Positions 37,214 through 46,690 of a stretch of DNA of 64,000 nt are shown one piece after another. The position numbers and the translations under genes were made by a program. The stretch comes from Clostridium sp. cel8 (lineage in GTDB: Bacteria; Bacillota; Clostridia; Clostridiales; Clostridiaceae): contig NZ_JACGAG010000001.1 in assembly GCF_014050525.1 (NCBI RefSeq), positions 134,501 through 198,500 of the forward strand, in the 5' to 3' direction. Each line of letters opens with the position of its first letter. The first letter of the stretch is position 1. Below the pieces are notes generated by a model that saw nothing but the letters and a program-made list of their open reading frames with translations, was not told the origin of the DNA and did not search any database.

Positions 37214-39355
37214 TTATGTCTTTTGTATCTGTTTATATTCTGTATTTTTCACTACATTTTTTTCAATAATACTATTATTCTTTTCATTCCACTTGTCCTT
37301 AGGATACTCTATTCTGTGATGATATATTCCAAGCAGCACTTTTAAAAATGAATCTTTTATCTTACCTATATCCTTAAGTGTAAGGTCACAATTATCTAGT
37401 TGTCCTTCATTGAGCCTATCCTTTATTATATTATCTACCATTTTCTCTATATTTTCTTTATTAGGTTTTTTAATTGATCTTACAGCAGCTTCTACACCAT
37501 CTGCAAGCATTATTATACCAGACTCTTTACTATTAGGTATAGGACCTGGATACATAAAGTCTTTCTTGTTAACTTCATCTGGATTATCACTAGAATTTTT
37601 CATTGTTATATAAAAATATTTTACAAGAGATGTACCATGATGCTGCTCTATAACATCTTTTATTACTTCAGGAAGTTTATATTCCTTTGCCATTTCAACA
37701 CCATCTTTTACATGAGATATTATTATAAGCGCACTTAAAGCTGGAGTTATTTTATCATGTGGATTATCATTGCCCAATTGATTTTCCTTAAAAAAATATG
37801 GCCTCTTTATTTTTCCTATATCGTGATAGGAAGCTGCTACCCTTGAAAGAAGTGAATTTCCGCCAACTGCCTCTGTAGCCATTTCTGCAAGATTTCCAAC
37901 TAATACACTGTGATGATATGTACCTGGTGCTTCTATAAGCAATCTCTTTAACAGTGGATTATTTGGATTTGAAAGTTCTAATAGCTTTATAGTTGTAACT
38001 ATATTAAATGTACTTTCAAATAATGGCAGAAAGCCTATTACAAGTATTCCAGATATTATACTTGCTATTCCTGCAAAAGCAGCTTTACTTATAACATCTG
38101 TAACATTGCTACTTAATAAAAATCCCATAGATGAAGTAAGTAAGATATTTATAAGTGAAATATATATAGATGCATATAGTATATCATTTCTCTGCTGCAA
38201 TTTTCTTATTATAATAGAACCTACAATTACATTTATAATTGAAAGCACAGTTATCTGTATATTAAACTCAACAGCAGTACTTATAAGTATACAATTAACA
38301 GAATTCAATACAAGAGACACTTCACCATTTATAAGTATTGAAAATATCATTGGAATAAATGCAAGTGGTATAAAATAAGGTGAAACGACTGCAGTTACTC
38401 TTGCAAACAAAACTGACATACAGCTTAATATATTTATCATAATGAATATATTTATATTGTCATAAAGTTCTCTCTTATATATTCTTAAATACACCCATTG
38501 GATTGTAAATACCAACATTACAATCACTCCAAGTGATAAATATATATACCATTTAAAATATGAACCATCATTTAAAAGTCCTAAATCTTTAAGAATAGCT
38601 ATTTGATATTTAGTTACTGGTTCACCTTCCTTAACTATAATCTGATCTTTTTTAACTATTACTGGAGATACCTTTTTTGCAGTTTCTTTTTTTAACTCCT
38701 CTGTTTTATCCTTGTCATAAAAAAAATTAGGAGATATTTGATTATAAGCTATATCTATTGCTGTATCTCTAATTGACTTTGACAAATTTGATGCTCCAAC
38801 TTTTAGCATTATATTTTCCTTGGCTTTTTTAATATCTTCCTCATTATCCTTTTGACTATTATCACTTATATTATTATTGTCATACAAATCTGACATGGCA
38901 TTAACTAAAAATACTTGAAGTGACTTTATATCTCCTTGACTCATTTTAGACAGTGATTCATAGACATCACTTGATAGATTCATATTTGAAACACTTTCTA
39001 TTTTCTTTTTTTTCTCACTTTGAGATAACTGATTATCTGAAACTATTTGTTGCACTTTTGAAAAAAAACTATTTAATCTATTTACTGTTTTAGTTTTTAC
39101 TTCTGGATCTTTATTATATTGAATAGGTACAGAATCCAATGCCTGGTTTATTCTGTCTTTAGTTGAAAGCTCATCTTCTACTTCTCTTGGAGCCTTAATA
39201 TCTGATTTAGCAATTTCTCCTACCTTCAAATTATATCTTTTAGTAGTAAGTCCAGTTAAAAGTACACCATATACGAAAATAAAACTAATCACAAAAATAA
39301 TAACCTTATTCTGTCTTTTACCTAAAAACAATTTTCTTACTTGTAGCTTCTTCAT
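37214..39355 (-). CDS. pgpH: 7TM-HD family c-di-AMP phosphodiesterase (PgpH/YqfF)
   Basis: 713 residues. An N-terminal membrane segment (about 17-36) precedes a large extracytoplasmic domain (7TMR-HDED, about 40-265), then seven membrane segments (about 270-460), then a cytoplasmic HD domain. Its motifs are GTYHHSVLVGNLAEMA, YHDIGKIKRPYFF and HVKDGVEMAKE, with IEQHHGTSLVKYFY. Members of this group in Bacillus and Listeria degrade c-di-AMP to 5'-pApA. In B. subtilis phoH stands between yqfD and this gene; here they are 21 bases apart and phoH is absent. Confidence 0.94.
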   Translation of the reverse strand: MKKLQVRKLFLGKRQNKVIIFVISFIFVYGVLLTGLTTKRYNLKVGEIAKSDIKAPREVEDELSTKDRINQALDSVPIQYNKDPEVKTKTVNRLNSFFSKVQQIVSDNQLSQSEKKKKIESVSNMNLSSDVYESLSKMSQGDIKSLQVFLVNAMSDLYDNNNISDNSQKDNEEDIKKAKENIMLKVGASNLSKSIRDTAIDIAYNQISPNFFYDKDKTEELKKETAKKVSPVIVKKDQIIVKEGEPVTKYQIAILKDLGLLNDGSYFKWYIYLSLGVIVMLVFTIQWVYLRIYKRELYDNINIFIMINILSCMSVLFARVTAVVSPYFIPLAFIPMIFSILINGEVSLVLNSVNCILISTAVEFNIQITVLSIINVIVGSIIIRKLQQRNDILYASIYISLINILLTSSMGFLLSSNVTDVISKAAFAGIASIISGILVIGFLPLFESTFNIVTTIKLLELSNPNNPLLKRLLIEAPGTYHHSVLVGNLAEMATEAVGGNSLLSRVAASYHDIGKIKRPYFFKENQLGNDNPHDKITPALSALIIISHVKDGVEMAKEYKLPEVIKDVIEQHHGTSLVKYFYITMKNSSDNPDEVNKKDFMYPGPIPNSKESGIIMLADGVEAAVRSIKKPNKENIEKMVDNIIKDRLNEGQLDNCDLTLKDIGKIKDSFLKVLLGIYHHRIEYPKDKWNEKNNSIIEKNVVKNTEYKQIQKT

Positions 39356-39376
39356 TAGAAATCACCCTTTATAATT

Positions 39377-40591
39377 CTAATCACTTTTACTTTTGTTATC
39401 TATACTATCTTTATCACTATCTTCTTCTATATTTTCCTTATGTTTTATTTGTAATGTAATATTTTCTTCAGCAATTACCATGACTCTTACCTTAAGTATC
39501 CCATTTTTCTCTTGTTTTTTATCAACTATCTTATTCAATATTTTAACAGATTTATCTAAATTTGAACATATATCTCTATAAAGTTTTTCTCCTGTACTTT
39601 CAACTACTTTATTCGCATCTTTTTTAACTGTAACATCTTTTACTTCATAGAAAGTTTCTTTGTTGAAAAACAATTTTCTTTCCTCTATTTTATCATACTT
39701 ACTAAAATTATTTATATGTTTTTTTAAATATAATTTTTTGCCATTTATATTTATATAGTAATTTTCTATTTTCTTTCCAGTCCTCTGTGTCTTAGTATCG
39801 GTAATTTTTACAGATTGAGATCTTTCATAAAATGTCCTACACAGAACCTTTCCATCTGCATGTATAGGATAAGTTGATCCTTCTTTTCCCTGCACTCCAC
39901 TTACAAGAAGTTGACCTTTTTTTACTACATCTCCTACTTTAACTACAGGTGTACCTGCAGTTGTATAAAGTCTAATTACTTCTCCATCTTTTGATGCTAT
40001 AAGATCACAGGGAGAATTATCTAAAACTATATTTGGAGGAGATTTTCTCTCCTCTACAGTCACTGTAAGTCTAGATCCATCTATCCTTGCTCTTACCCAC
40101 ATTATATTATCATTATTTTTTATAAGAAAGCTTTCCAATTTATACACATCTAAATTCTTCTTACTAATTCCTGGAACTACTCCATAATTTTTTAAAGTTT
40201 GTCTTATTTCATATGGTGGCAAGCTAGAATCTGTATTTATATCTATTTTCCATATGAAAGTAGACATATAATATACTATCCCTATAAATAGCATTACGCC
40301 TACAATTACCATTTTATTTTTCTTAAATCTTAATAATAAAAATGATAATCCTCTTCTTTTAACTATCTTTATTCTAACACCATTTCTTTTGGCTATTTTA
40401 TTTATTTTATAAAAGTCACTTAGTCTTACTTCCATAACTCTTGTAGTTATATTTTTCCTTCGTATATTTTTTATATATATGTTATCTTTCCATAAAAGGT
40501 TGATAAATTTTTCAGGCATAATAGATTGTATCTCAATTGTTATTACGGCACTTTTATATTTTATAAAATTAAATCCATTAGTTTTCTTCAT
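39377..40591 (-). CDS. yqfD: Sporulation protein YqfD
   Basis: 404 residues of the YqfD family. The N-terminal cytoplasmic part (about 1-90) is followed by a membrane segment (about 92-115) and a large domain on the other side. Recognisable stretches are IMPEKFINLLWKDNIYIKNIRR, FIWKIDI, KKNLDVYKLESFLI, WVRARIDGSRLTVTVEER and DGEVIRLYTTAGTPVVKVGDVVKKGQLLVSG. It works in the SigE-controlled mother cell in Bacillus. The start overlaps yqfC by 14 bases, so translation is coupled and no strong ribosome site is seen. Confidence 0.9.
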   Translation of the reverse strand: MKKTNGFNFIKYKSAVITIEIQSIMPEKFINLLWKDNIYIKNIRRKNITTRVMEVRLSDFYKINKIAKRNGVRIKIVKRRGLSFLLLRFKKNKMVIVGVMLFIGIVYYMSTFIWKIDINTDSSLPPYEIRQTLKNYGVVPGISKKNLDVYKLESFLIKNNDNIMWVRARIDGSRLTVTVEERKSPPNIVLDNSPCDLIASKDGEVIRLYTTAGTPVVKVGDVVKKGQLLVSGVQGKEGSTYPIHADGKVLCRTFYERSQSVKITDTKTQRTGKKIENYYININGKKLYLKKHINNFSKYDKIEERKLFFNKETFYEVKDVTVKKDANKVVESTGEKLYRDICSNLDKSVKILNKIVDKKQEKNGILKVRVMVIAEENITLQIKHKENIEEDSDKDSIDNKSKSD

Positions 40592-40859
40592 AGATTATGG
40601 ACTTAAATTTTCCCCCTATTGTTATTGTACTTCCTCCCATAAAAAGCACTTCAAATTCACTTCCATATATTGAGATTATACCTATACCTGAATCTACCTT
40701 TATTTTATCTTTTTCAAAAAGTACTATCCCTTTGTGATTTTCTATTATTATTTCATTGTCACCAGTCACTTGTATTTTTGGCATATTTAAAATTATATCT
40801 CTTGGAAGATCTAACTTATCTGCAACATTTTGTTTTGTATTATATAATTTGTTTCCCAT
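40578..40859 (-). CDS. yqfC: Sporulation protein YqfC
   Basis: 93 residues of the YqfC family, found only in endospore formers. Typical text is ADKLDLPRDIILNMPKIQVTGDNEIIIENHKGIVLF and GSEFEVLFMGGSTITIGGKFKSI. AGGTGG precedes the ATG by 5 bases. It is the first of the yqfC-yqfD pair. A tandem terminator array lies just upstream, separating it from yqeY and suggesting an independent sporulation promoter in the 80-bp gap. Confidence 0.93.
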   Translation of the reverse strand: MGNKLYNTKQNVADKLDLPRDIILNMPKIQVTGDNEIIIENHKGIVLFEKDKIKVDSGIGIISIYGSEFEVLFMGGSTITIGGKFKSIIYEEN

Positions 40860-40946
40860 AAAACCACCTCTAAAAATTTATATAGGTTTATTTCTCTTAC
40901 TAATTTATGAATCATCCACCTAATAAATTACTTAAAGGCAAAAATA

Positions 40947-40968
40947 AAAAACCTTTTCAAAGGTTTTT
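40947..40968 (-). terminator. Second terminator after yqeY
   Basis: A short hairpin with AAAAACCTTT and AAAGGTTTTT arms, followed on the minus strand by TTATTTTTGCC. It lies just downstream of a stronger hairpin, so two terminators stand in tandem. Confidence 0.6.
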
Positions 40969-40972
40969 AAAC

Positions 40973-41000
40973 AAAAAAGGCTGAGAAGACCCAACCTTTT
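40973..41000 (-). terminator. Terminator of the rpsU-yqeY operon
   Basis: Minus-strand stem AAAAGGTTG / CAGCCTTTT (one G-U pair), loop GGTCTTCT, followed by TTTTTTGTTT. Its first arm overlaps the yqeY stop codon by two bases. Confidence 0.8.
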
Positions 41001-41445
41001 ACTTATTCAAATATTGTTTTACAATTTCACTTACAAGTTTGCCATCTGCCCTACCTTTTACTTTAGGCATAACATATGACATAACTTTTTTCATGTCTTT
41101 TATACTATTTGCTCCTATGTTTTCAACTGCTTGATGAACAATTTCGGTAATTTCTTCTCTACTTAACTGCTGAGGAAGGTAATTTAGCAAAATCTTTATT
41201 TCATTCTCTGCAGAATCAACTAAATCCTGCCTGTTACCTTTTTTAAACTCCAGTATAGCCTCACGTCTTTGCTTGACTTCTTTTGCAATAATACCTATTA
41301 CTTGTTCATCGTCAAGTTCTTTTCCATCAGTTTTTTCAACTAATAAAACAGCCGCTCTTGCCATACTTATTGTATTAGCTTTAAATTTATCTTTAGCTTT
41401 TAAAGCATTTTTCCAATCCTCTTGTAATCTTTTTTTAAGAGACAT
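40999..41445 (-). CDS. yqeY: GatB/YqeY domain protein
   Basis: 148 residues of the YqeY family, related to the tail of the amidotransferase subunit GatB. Typical segments are LKKRLQEDWKNALKAKDK, IIAKEVKQRREAILEFKKGNRQDLVDSAENEI, YLPQQLSREEI and MPKVKGRADGKLVSEIVKQYL. It probably binds tRNA or helps tRNA-dependent processes; the role is not settled. It lies 30 bases downstream of rpsU, the usual pairing in Firmicutes. Confidence 0.94.
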   Translation of the reverse strand: MSLKKRLQEDWKNALKAKDKFKANTISMARAAVLLVEKTDGKELDDEQVIGIIAKEVKQRREAILEFKKGNRQDLVDSAENEIKILLNYLPQQLSREEITEIVHQAVENIGANSIKDMKKVMSYVMPKVKGRADGKLVSEIVKQYLNK

Positions 41446-41475
41446 TAATTTTGGTACCCTCTTTCCAAAAGAACT

Positions 41476-41652
41476 CTACTTAAACTTTCTCTTTCTAGCA
41501 GCTTCTGATTTCTTTTTTCTCCTTACACTTGGCTTTTCATAATGTTCTCTCTTTCTTACTTCTGAAAGAACACCAGCTCTAGCACATTTCCTTTTAAATC
41601 TTCTTAATGCACTTTCAATAGTTTCATTTTCTCCAACTTTTATTTCTGACAT
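41476..41652 (-). CDS. rpsU: 30S ribosomal protein S21
   Basis: 58 residues, read from the minus strand: begins [19 protein letters not shown], contains [20 protein letters not shown] and ends in a basic tail AARKRKFK. This matches S21 throughout. GGAGGG lies 8 bases before the ATG. It binds near the 16S anti-SD region and aids initiation. It is followed by yqeY. Confidence 0.97.
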   Translation of the reverse strand: MSEIKVGENETIESALRRFKRKCARAGVLSEVRKREHYEKPSVRRKKKSEAARKRKFK

Positions 41653-41771
41653 ATTATATCCCTCCCTCCGCTAGCTCAATTTAATTTTAAAAATTAAATA
41701 CAGTTAACATAGGCCAAATAGCACATAGATTATTATACAACAAATGTTTTTATACTGTCAACAATTTCAAC

Positions 41772-42116
41772 TCAGCCTGGTGGCCAATTAAGTGATCTTC
41801 CACCTAACAGGTGAAAATGTACATGAGGAACTGTCTGCCCTCCATTTTTCCCAGTATTTGAAACTATTCTGTATCCATCTTCTGATATATTTAAATCTTT
41901 AGCAATTTTTTTAGCAGTCATAAATATATGTGCAATAATTTTTGAGTCCTCTTCACTAATATTGTTTATACTATCAATATGCTTCTTTGGAATTATAAGC
42001 ACATGAACAGGTGCACCAGGATTTATGTCTTTAAAACTTAAAACTAAATCATCTTCATATATCTTTTCTGATGGTATTTCACCTTTTATTATTTTACAAA
42101 AAATGCACTCTTCCAT
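41772..42116 (-). CDS. HIT-family nucleotide hydrolase (HinT-like)
   Basis: 114 residues with the histidine triad VPHVHFHLLGG, plus CIFCKIIKGEIPSEKIYEDD, INPGAPVHVLIIPKKHI and NTGKNGGQTVPH. This is the HinT/YcfF branch, purine nucleoside phosphoramidase-type enzymes that hydrolyse aminoacyl-AMP and similar bonds. GGGGG precedes the ATG by 7 bases. It lies between mtaB and rpsU; the Bacillus locus has no HIT gene at this position as I recall. Confidence 0.93.
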   Translation of the reverse strand: MEECIFCKIIKGEIPSEKIYEDDLVLSFKDINPGAPVHVLIIPKKHIDSINNISEEDSKIIAHIFMTAKKIAKDLNISEDGYRIVSNTGKNGGQTVPHVHFHLLGGRSLNWPPG

Positions 42117-42262
42117 ATATTCACCCCCTTTATTTGTGATATTATCTTATACAATTTCAGGGTAATTGCATTTAAATCATAAATTGATTTAAATACATAT
42201 TGTTTATAATATTCAATAGTAATCTCAAATATCCTTCTAAATCTAGTAAAAACTTTTATATT

Positions 42263-43636
42263 CTAAATTAATTTGCCTTCAATATATCCTTCTTTTAAAT
42301 TAAGAAGTTTTGTTTTTCTTATTGAATCCCTTAAATTTATATTAGATTTTGCAACAACCTTTATATAGTTTGGAGTATATCCTTCATAGACATTTTCATT
42401 TTTGCCAAACTTTTGTTCATATAATACATCCATATCTTTCAAAATAAATTTATCCATAAATTCTTTTTCGAGTATTTTATCTAAATTTATAAGCATTTCG
42501 CTTCTTTTCTCTTTAATTTTTCCGTCAACCTGATCTTTCATAGTTGCAGCTTTAGTACCTTTCCTTGGACTATATTTGAAAACATGCATCTTAGAAAGTT
42601 TAATTTTTTGCAAAAATTCATAGGTTTTATTAAACTCTTCTTCAGTTTCACCTGGAAATCCAACTATAATATCAGTTGTCACAGACACATCTTCAATGGA
42701 ACTTCTCAGTTTATTTAAAATTTCCTCATATTTTTCTACAGTATATCTTCTATTCATCCTCTTAAGTGTTTCATTGCATCCGCTTTGAAGTGAAAGATGA
42801 AAATGAGGACATAATTTTTTTAGAGAACTTAACTTTTTTATAACTTCATCAGTAAAAAATTGTGGATCTATAGATCCTATTCTAATTCTTTCTATACCAT
42901 CAACTTTATCTATTTCTTCCAAAATTCTCACAAGGTTCCAATCACCTTCAAGATCAACACCATATGAGGCTATATGTATACCTGACAAGATTATTTCTTT
43001 AAAGTTATTTTCTGACAGTTTTTTAACTTCACTTATAACTGTATGTGGATCTTTACTACAAACAGCACCTCTTGCAAAAGGAATAAGACAATATGAGCAA
43101 AATCTATTACATCCATCCTGTATTTTTAAAAATGCTCTTGTTTTATTCTGGTACTTTTCAATATTCAAATTTTCAAATACATTATTTTTAAGAACTTTAT
43201 TTACTTCTACAACTTTTTTTCCTTTATTAACAGCAGAATTTATCCAATGAAGTATATCCCCTTTATTCTTAGTGCCAAGTACCACATCTACACCTTCTAT
43301 ATTTGATACTTCTTCTGGTGAAACTTGTGAATAACATCCTACAACTGCAATAATTGCATTTTTATTTTTTCTTCTTGCCCTATGTATCATCTGCCTGGAT
43401 TTTTTATCTCCCATATTAGTTACAGTACATGTATTTATAACATATACATCGGAAACATCATTAAAATTCACTGAATCATAACCTGATTTTATAAACTTTT
43501 CAAGCATTGCTTCAGTGTCATATTGATTTACTCTACATCCAAGCGTAGCCATGGCTACAGTCTTATTTCTATTATAAGTATTAAAAAATTCCTCTTTATT
43601 TAAAGTTAAGTCCACCATCTTATCTAATCTTTCCAA
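42263..43636 (-). CDS. mtaB: tRNA t6A37 methylthiotransferase
   Basis: Radical SAM enzyme that adds a methylthio group to t6A37 in tRNA. About 457 residues. The MTTase N-domain has TLGCRVNQYDTEAM, NTCTVT and VVGCYSQV, the cysteines that hold the second cluster. The radical SAM motif is GCNRFCSYCLIPFARG, and a C-terminal TRAM domain spans about 390-455. The TTG at 43636 directly follows the rsmE stop with GGAGG 10 bases upstream; an ATG six codons downstream is the alternative. About 25 residues precede the usual family start. Confidence 0.93.
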   Translation of the reverse strand: MERLDKMVDLTLNKEEFFNTYNRNKTVAMATLGCRVNQYDTEAMLEKFIKSGYDSVNFNDVSDVYVINTCTVTNMGDKKSRQMIHRARRKNKNAIIAVVGCYSQVSPEEVSNIEGVDVVLGTKNKGDILHWINSAVNKGKKVVEVNKVLKNNVFENLNIEKYQNKTRAFLKIQDGCNRFCSYCLIPFARGAVCSKDPHTVISEVKKLSENNFKEIILSGIHIASYGVDLEGDWNLVRILEEIDKVDGIERIRIGSIDPQFFTDEVIKKLSSLKKLCPHFHLSLQSGCNETLKRMNRRYTVEKYEEILNKLRSSIEDVSVTTDIIVGFPGETEEEFNKTYEFLQKIKLSKMHVFKYSPRKGTKAATMKDQVDGKIKEKRSEMLINLDKILEKEFMDKFILKDMDVLYEQKFGKNENVYEGYTPNYIKVVAKSNINLRDSIRKTKLLNLKEGYIEGKLI

Positions 43637-44389
43637 CTAATCTATTCCTCCTAAATCACCCAATTCATACATGAGTAAAGATACACATACAAAACCAGCC
43701 GTTTCAGTTCTAAGTATTCTAGAACCAAGTGTAACTATATTTGAATTTATATTTTTTAATGCATTTATCTCTGAATCTGCAAAACCACCTTCTGGTCCAA
43801 TAATTACAGCAATACTTTTCACATTATTCCTATCTATGCTTTTAATTAATTTTTTCACTCCAAAATTTTTTTCATTTTCATAAGGCACTACAATAATATC
43901 CTTAGATTTAACAGCCTCCACTACTTCATCAAAATCCATTGGCAAATTTATTTTTGGAATTATACTTCTTTTGCATTGTTTACAAGCTTCCAATGCTATT
44001 TTATTCCATCTTTGAATTTTTTTTGATTCACAATTTTTATTTTTTACAATTACTCTTTCAGTAAAAATTGGTGTTATTTCTCTCACACCTAATTCAGTGG
44101 CTTTTTGAACTATTAAATCCATTTTTGTAGATTTAGGAAATCCTTGAAACAAGTGTATCTCTATATTGCTTTCAGAATTTAGGTGGAGCTTCTCTATTAT
44201 TTTAACTTGAACTTCACTTTTATTTACATTAGATATTACTCCTGAGAATTCTTCACCACAGCAGTTATTTATGATAACAGAATCTCCACTTTTTAATCTG
44301 AGTACCTTATATATATGTTTTACATCTTCTCCTAAAATATGAGCCACACCATCTATTATATTTTCATCTGCTACAAAAAACTTACGCAT
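43637..44389 (-). CDS. rsmE: 16S rRNA (uracil(1498)-N3)-methyltransferase
   Basis: 250 residues. The N-terminal PUA-like domain (MRKFFVADENIIDG ... HILGEDVKHIYKVLR) is followed by a SPOUT domain with the knot: LFQGFPKSTKMDLIVQKATELGV, ITPIFTERVIV, IVVPYEN and IGPEGGFADSEINAL ... LGSRILRTETA. These are the family signatures. It abuts mtaB with no gap and follows prmA, as in Bacillus yqeU. Confidence 0.96.
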   Translation of the reverse strand: MRKFFVADENIIDGVAHILGEDVKHIYKVLRLKSGDSVIINNCCGEEFSGVISNVNKSEVQVKIIEKLHLNSESNIEIHLFQGFPKSTKMDLIVQKATELGVREITPIFTERVIVKNKNCESKKIQRWNKIALEACKQCKRSIIPKINLPMDFDEVVEAVKSKDIIVVPYENEKNFGVKKLIKSIDRNNVKSIAVIIGPEGGFADSEINALKNINSNIVTLGSRILRTETAGFVCVSLLMYELGDLGGID

Positions 44390-44408
44390 AAAAAACCTCT
44401 TTAAAAAT

Positions 44409-45353
44409 TTATCTTCTTATAAATCTTGCAGTTACACAAGTCCATTCTCCATCTTTATTTACATCTTCTATATCAAACCCAGAGTGCTTCAATTTGCCTA
44501 TTACATCATTTTCTCTACCTTCAATTATCCCAGAACATATAAATAATCCATTATCATTTAAGAAATTTTTAACTTGATCAGTTAAAAGTATTATGATCTC
44601 AGCAATTATATTTGCAACTACTATGTCTGCTTTTCCACTTACTACATCCATTAAGTTTCCATGCAATATTTTTATATTCTTTAAATTATTATATTTTACA
44701 TTGTTTTTAGCAGACTCTACAGCTATACTATCTAGATCAACACCTAAAACAGAACTGGCACCTAATTTTGCAGCTGATATAGAAAGTATTCCAGATCCTG
44801 TTCCTATATCAAATACCGTAGAATTCTTATCTACATACTTTTCCAATTGTTTAATACACATTCTAGTAGTTTCATGAGTACCAGTACCAAAGGCCATACC
44901 AGGATCCAGTTTTACTACTATATCATCATCTTTTTCTTTATAATTTTCCCATATTGGCACAACAACTATCTTATTCCCAACTTTAGTAGGTTTATAATAC
45001 TTCTTCCAATTATTTTCCCAGTCCTCTTCATTTACATCTTTTACTACAATATTACCTCTACCCTTATCAATGCCAAATTCTTCTAGATTATTAATTGAAT
45101 CTTTTATATAATCTAAATTTTTGTTAAAATCTTTATCTCTAGTAAAATAGGCTTTTATTACTGCATAATCCTTTTCCTTTAAAAGACTGTTATCAAAATA
45201 GTCCCAATCCTCGGGATGTTTCTTTTTAAATTCAACATCTTCTGGATCCTCAATGGAAAGGCCCTTAACTCCAACATTATAGAGCACTCCAGAAATTGCC
45301 TCAATAGCTTCGCTTTTAGTTTCAATAGAAACTTCCACCCAATTTTTATCCAT
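44409..45353 (-). CDS. prmA: Ribosomal protein L11 methyltransferase
   Basis: 314 residues. The N-terminal L11-recognition domain (about 1-75) is followed by a linker and a SAM-dependent domain: [61 protein letters not shown] and [13 protein letters not shown] (the NPPY-like NIxA motif). It trimethylates L11. It follows dnaJ by about 34 bases in the heat-shock/ribosome gene cluster. Confidence 0.96.
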   Translation of the reverse strand: MDKNWVEVSIETKSEAIEAISGVLYNVGVKGLSIEDPEDVEFKKKHPEDWDYFDNSLLKEKDYAVIKAYFTRDKDFNKNLDYIKDSINNLEEFGIDKGRGNIVVKDVNEEDWENNWKKYYKPTKVGNKIVVVPIWENYKEKDDDIVVKLDPGMAFGTGTHETTRMCIKQLEKYVDKNSTVFDIGTGSGILSISAAKLGASSVLGVDLDSIAVESAKNNVKYNNLKNIKILHGNLMDVVSGKADIVVANIIAEIIILLTDQVKNFLNDNGLFICSGIIEGRENDVIGKLKHSGFDIEDVNKDGEWTCVTARFIRR

Positions 45354-45387
45354 TTATACACCGCTTTCAATAAAATAACTCATATTT

Positions 45388-46536
45388 TTAAAATTTATGC
45401 TTTAGTTTGTTTATGAAAGATTCTTTGCCCTTTTTTCCTCCTACAATTTCTCCACTTGCCTCCATAAAATCAATAAGTGCCTCTTTTTGTTTCTGATTTA
45501 TATTCTTTGGAACATCTACTATTACATTTACATACTGGTCACCTCTGCCATGACCATTTACTCTTTCTACGCCTTTTCCTCTAAGTCTAAATACAGTTCC
45601 AGATTGAGTTCCTGCTGGAACTTCGTATTTCACTTCACCATCTATTGTAGGAACTTTTAGTGTCGTTCCTAAAACTGCATTTCCAAAGCTTATATGCTTA
45701 TCTATATATATATCAAAACCATCTCTCTTAAATGTAGGACTTGGAGCAACTTTTATATTTATATACAGATCTCCAGAAGGGCCTCCATTTGTTCCTACTT
45801 CTCCCTGTCCTCTTATAGGAATTACATTTCCATTGTCTACCCCAGCTGGAATATTTATTTTTATCTTTTTCTTCTTGCGTACTTTTCCACTTCCTTTACA
45901 ATATGGACAAAATTCTTTTATTACAGTTCCAGTACCTCCACATTTGTCACATGTACTCATTCTCACAACACTTCCAAAAGGTGTACTTGTCTGTGTCTTT
46001 ATTTGTCCTGTTCCTCCACATTTATCACAAGTATGTGGCTTAGTACCAGGCTTTGCACCTGTACCATGACAATGGCTGCAAGTTTCATGCTTATTTAAAC
46101 TTATTTCCTTTTTAACTCCAAAAACAGCTTCTTCAAAAGTCAAATTTAAAGTATATTCAAGATCTGCTCCTCTTTGTGGTGCATTTCTCTGTCTTCTTGA
46201 ACTTCCACCTCGTGAAAATGCTCCTTCAAAAAACGAATCAAATATATCTCCAAAACCACCAAAATCTGAAAAATCAAATCCACCGAATCCAGCTCCACCT
46301 GAGCCCATATTTCCAAAATCAGCTGTTCCGAATTGATCATACTGTGCTTTTTTCTGTGGATCTGATAAAACCTGATAGGCTTCATTTATTTCTTTAAACT
46401 TTTCTTCAGCCTCTTTATTATTTTGATTCCTATCTGGGTGGTATTTTAAAGCCAATTTTCTATATGCTCTCTTTATTTCATCATCACTGGCACCTCTTTG
46501 AAGTCCCAAGACTTCATAATAATCTTTATTTGCCAT
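45388..46536 (-). CDS. dnaJ: Chaperone DnaJ
   Basis: About 382 residues. A J domain ([32 protein letters not shown], with HPD), a Gly/Phe region (about 75-115), a zinc domain with four CxxCxGxG repeats ([32 protein letters not shown]) and a substrate-binding C-terminus. The chosen ATG has AGGTGG 11 bases upstream; an upstream GTG lies inside that site. It stimulates the DnaK ATPase. It lies about 150 bases downstream of dnaK with a hairpin between. Confidence 0.97.
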   Translation of the reverse strand: MANKDYYEVLGLQRGASDDEIKRAYRKLALKYHPDRNQNNKEAEEKFKEINEAYQVLSDPQKKAQYDQFGTADFGNMGSGGAGFGGFDFSDFGGFGDIFDSFFEGAFSRGGSSRRQRNAPQRGADLEYTLNLTFEEAVFGVKKEISLNKHETCSHCHGTGAKPGTKPHTCDKCGGTGQIKTQTSTPFGSVVRMSTCDKCGGTGTVIKEFCPYCKGSGKVRKKKKIKINIPAGVDNGNVIPIRGQGEVGTNGGPSGDLYINIKVAPSPTFKRDGFDIYIDKHISFGNAVLGTTLKVPTIDGEVKYEVPAGTQSGTVFRLRGKGVERVNGHGRGDQYVNVIVDVPKNINQKQKEALIDFMEASGEIVGGKKGKESFINKLKHKF

Positions 46537-46611
46537 TTTACATTTCACCACCTAATAAAAAATATACTATACCTATTAATTTATAATTCCAAATTAAATC
46601 CTATACTTAAA

Positions 46612-46641
46612 TTAAGGGAGGAGTAAAAACTCATCCCTTAA
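46612..46641 (-). terminator. Hairpin between dnaK and dnaJ
   Basis: Minus-strand stem TTAAGGGATGAGT / ACTCCTCCCTTAA with one mismatch and loop TTTT-like bases. It lacks a T tract, so it may be a processing or stability element that lowers dnaJ expression relative to dnaK instead of a full terminator. Confidence 0.45.
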
Positions 46642-46690
46642 CTATTACTATTATACACATTTAACATATAATCGTGAAGAGAATATATTA

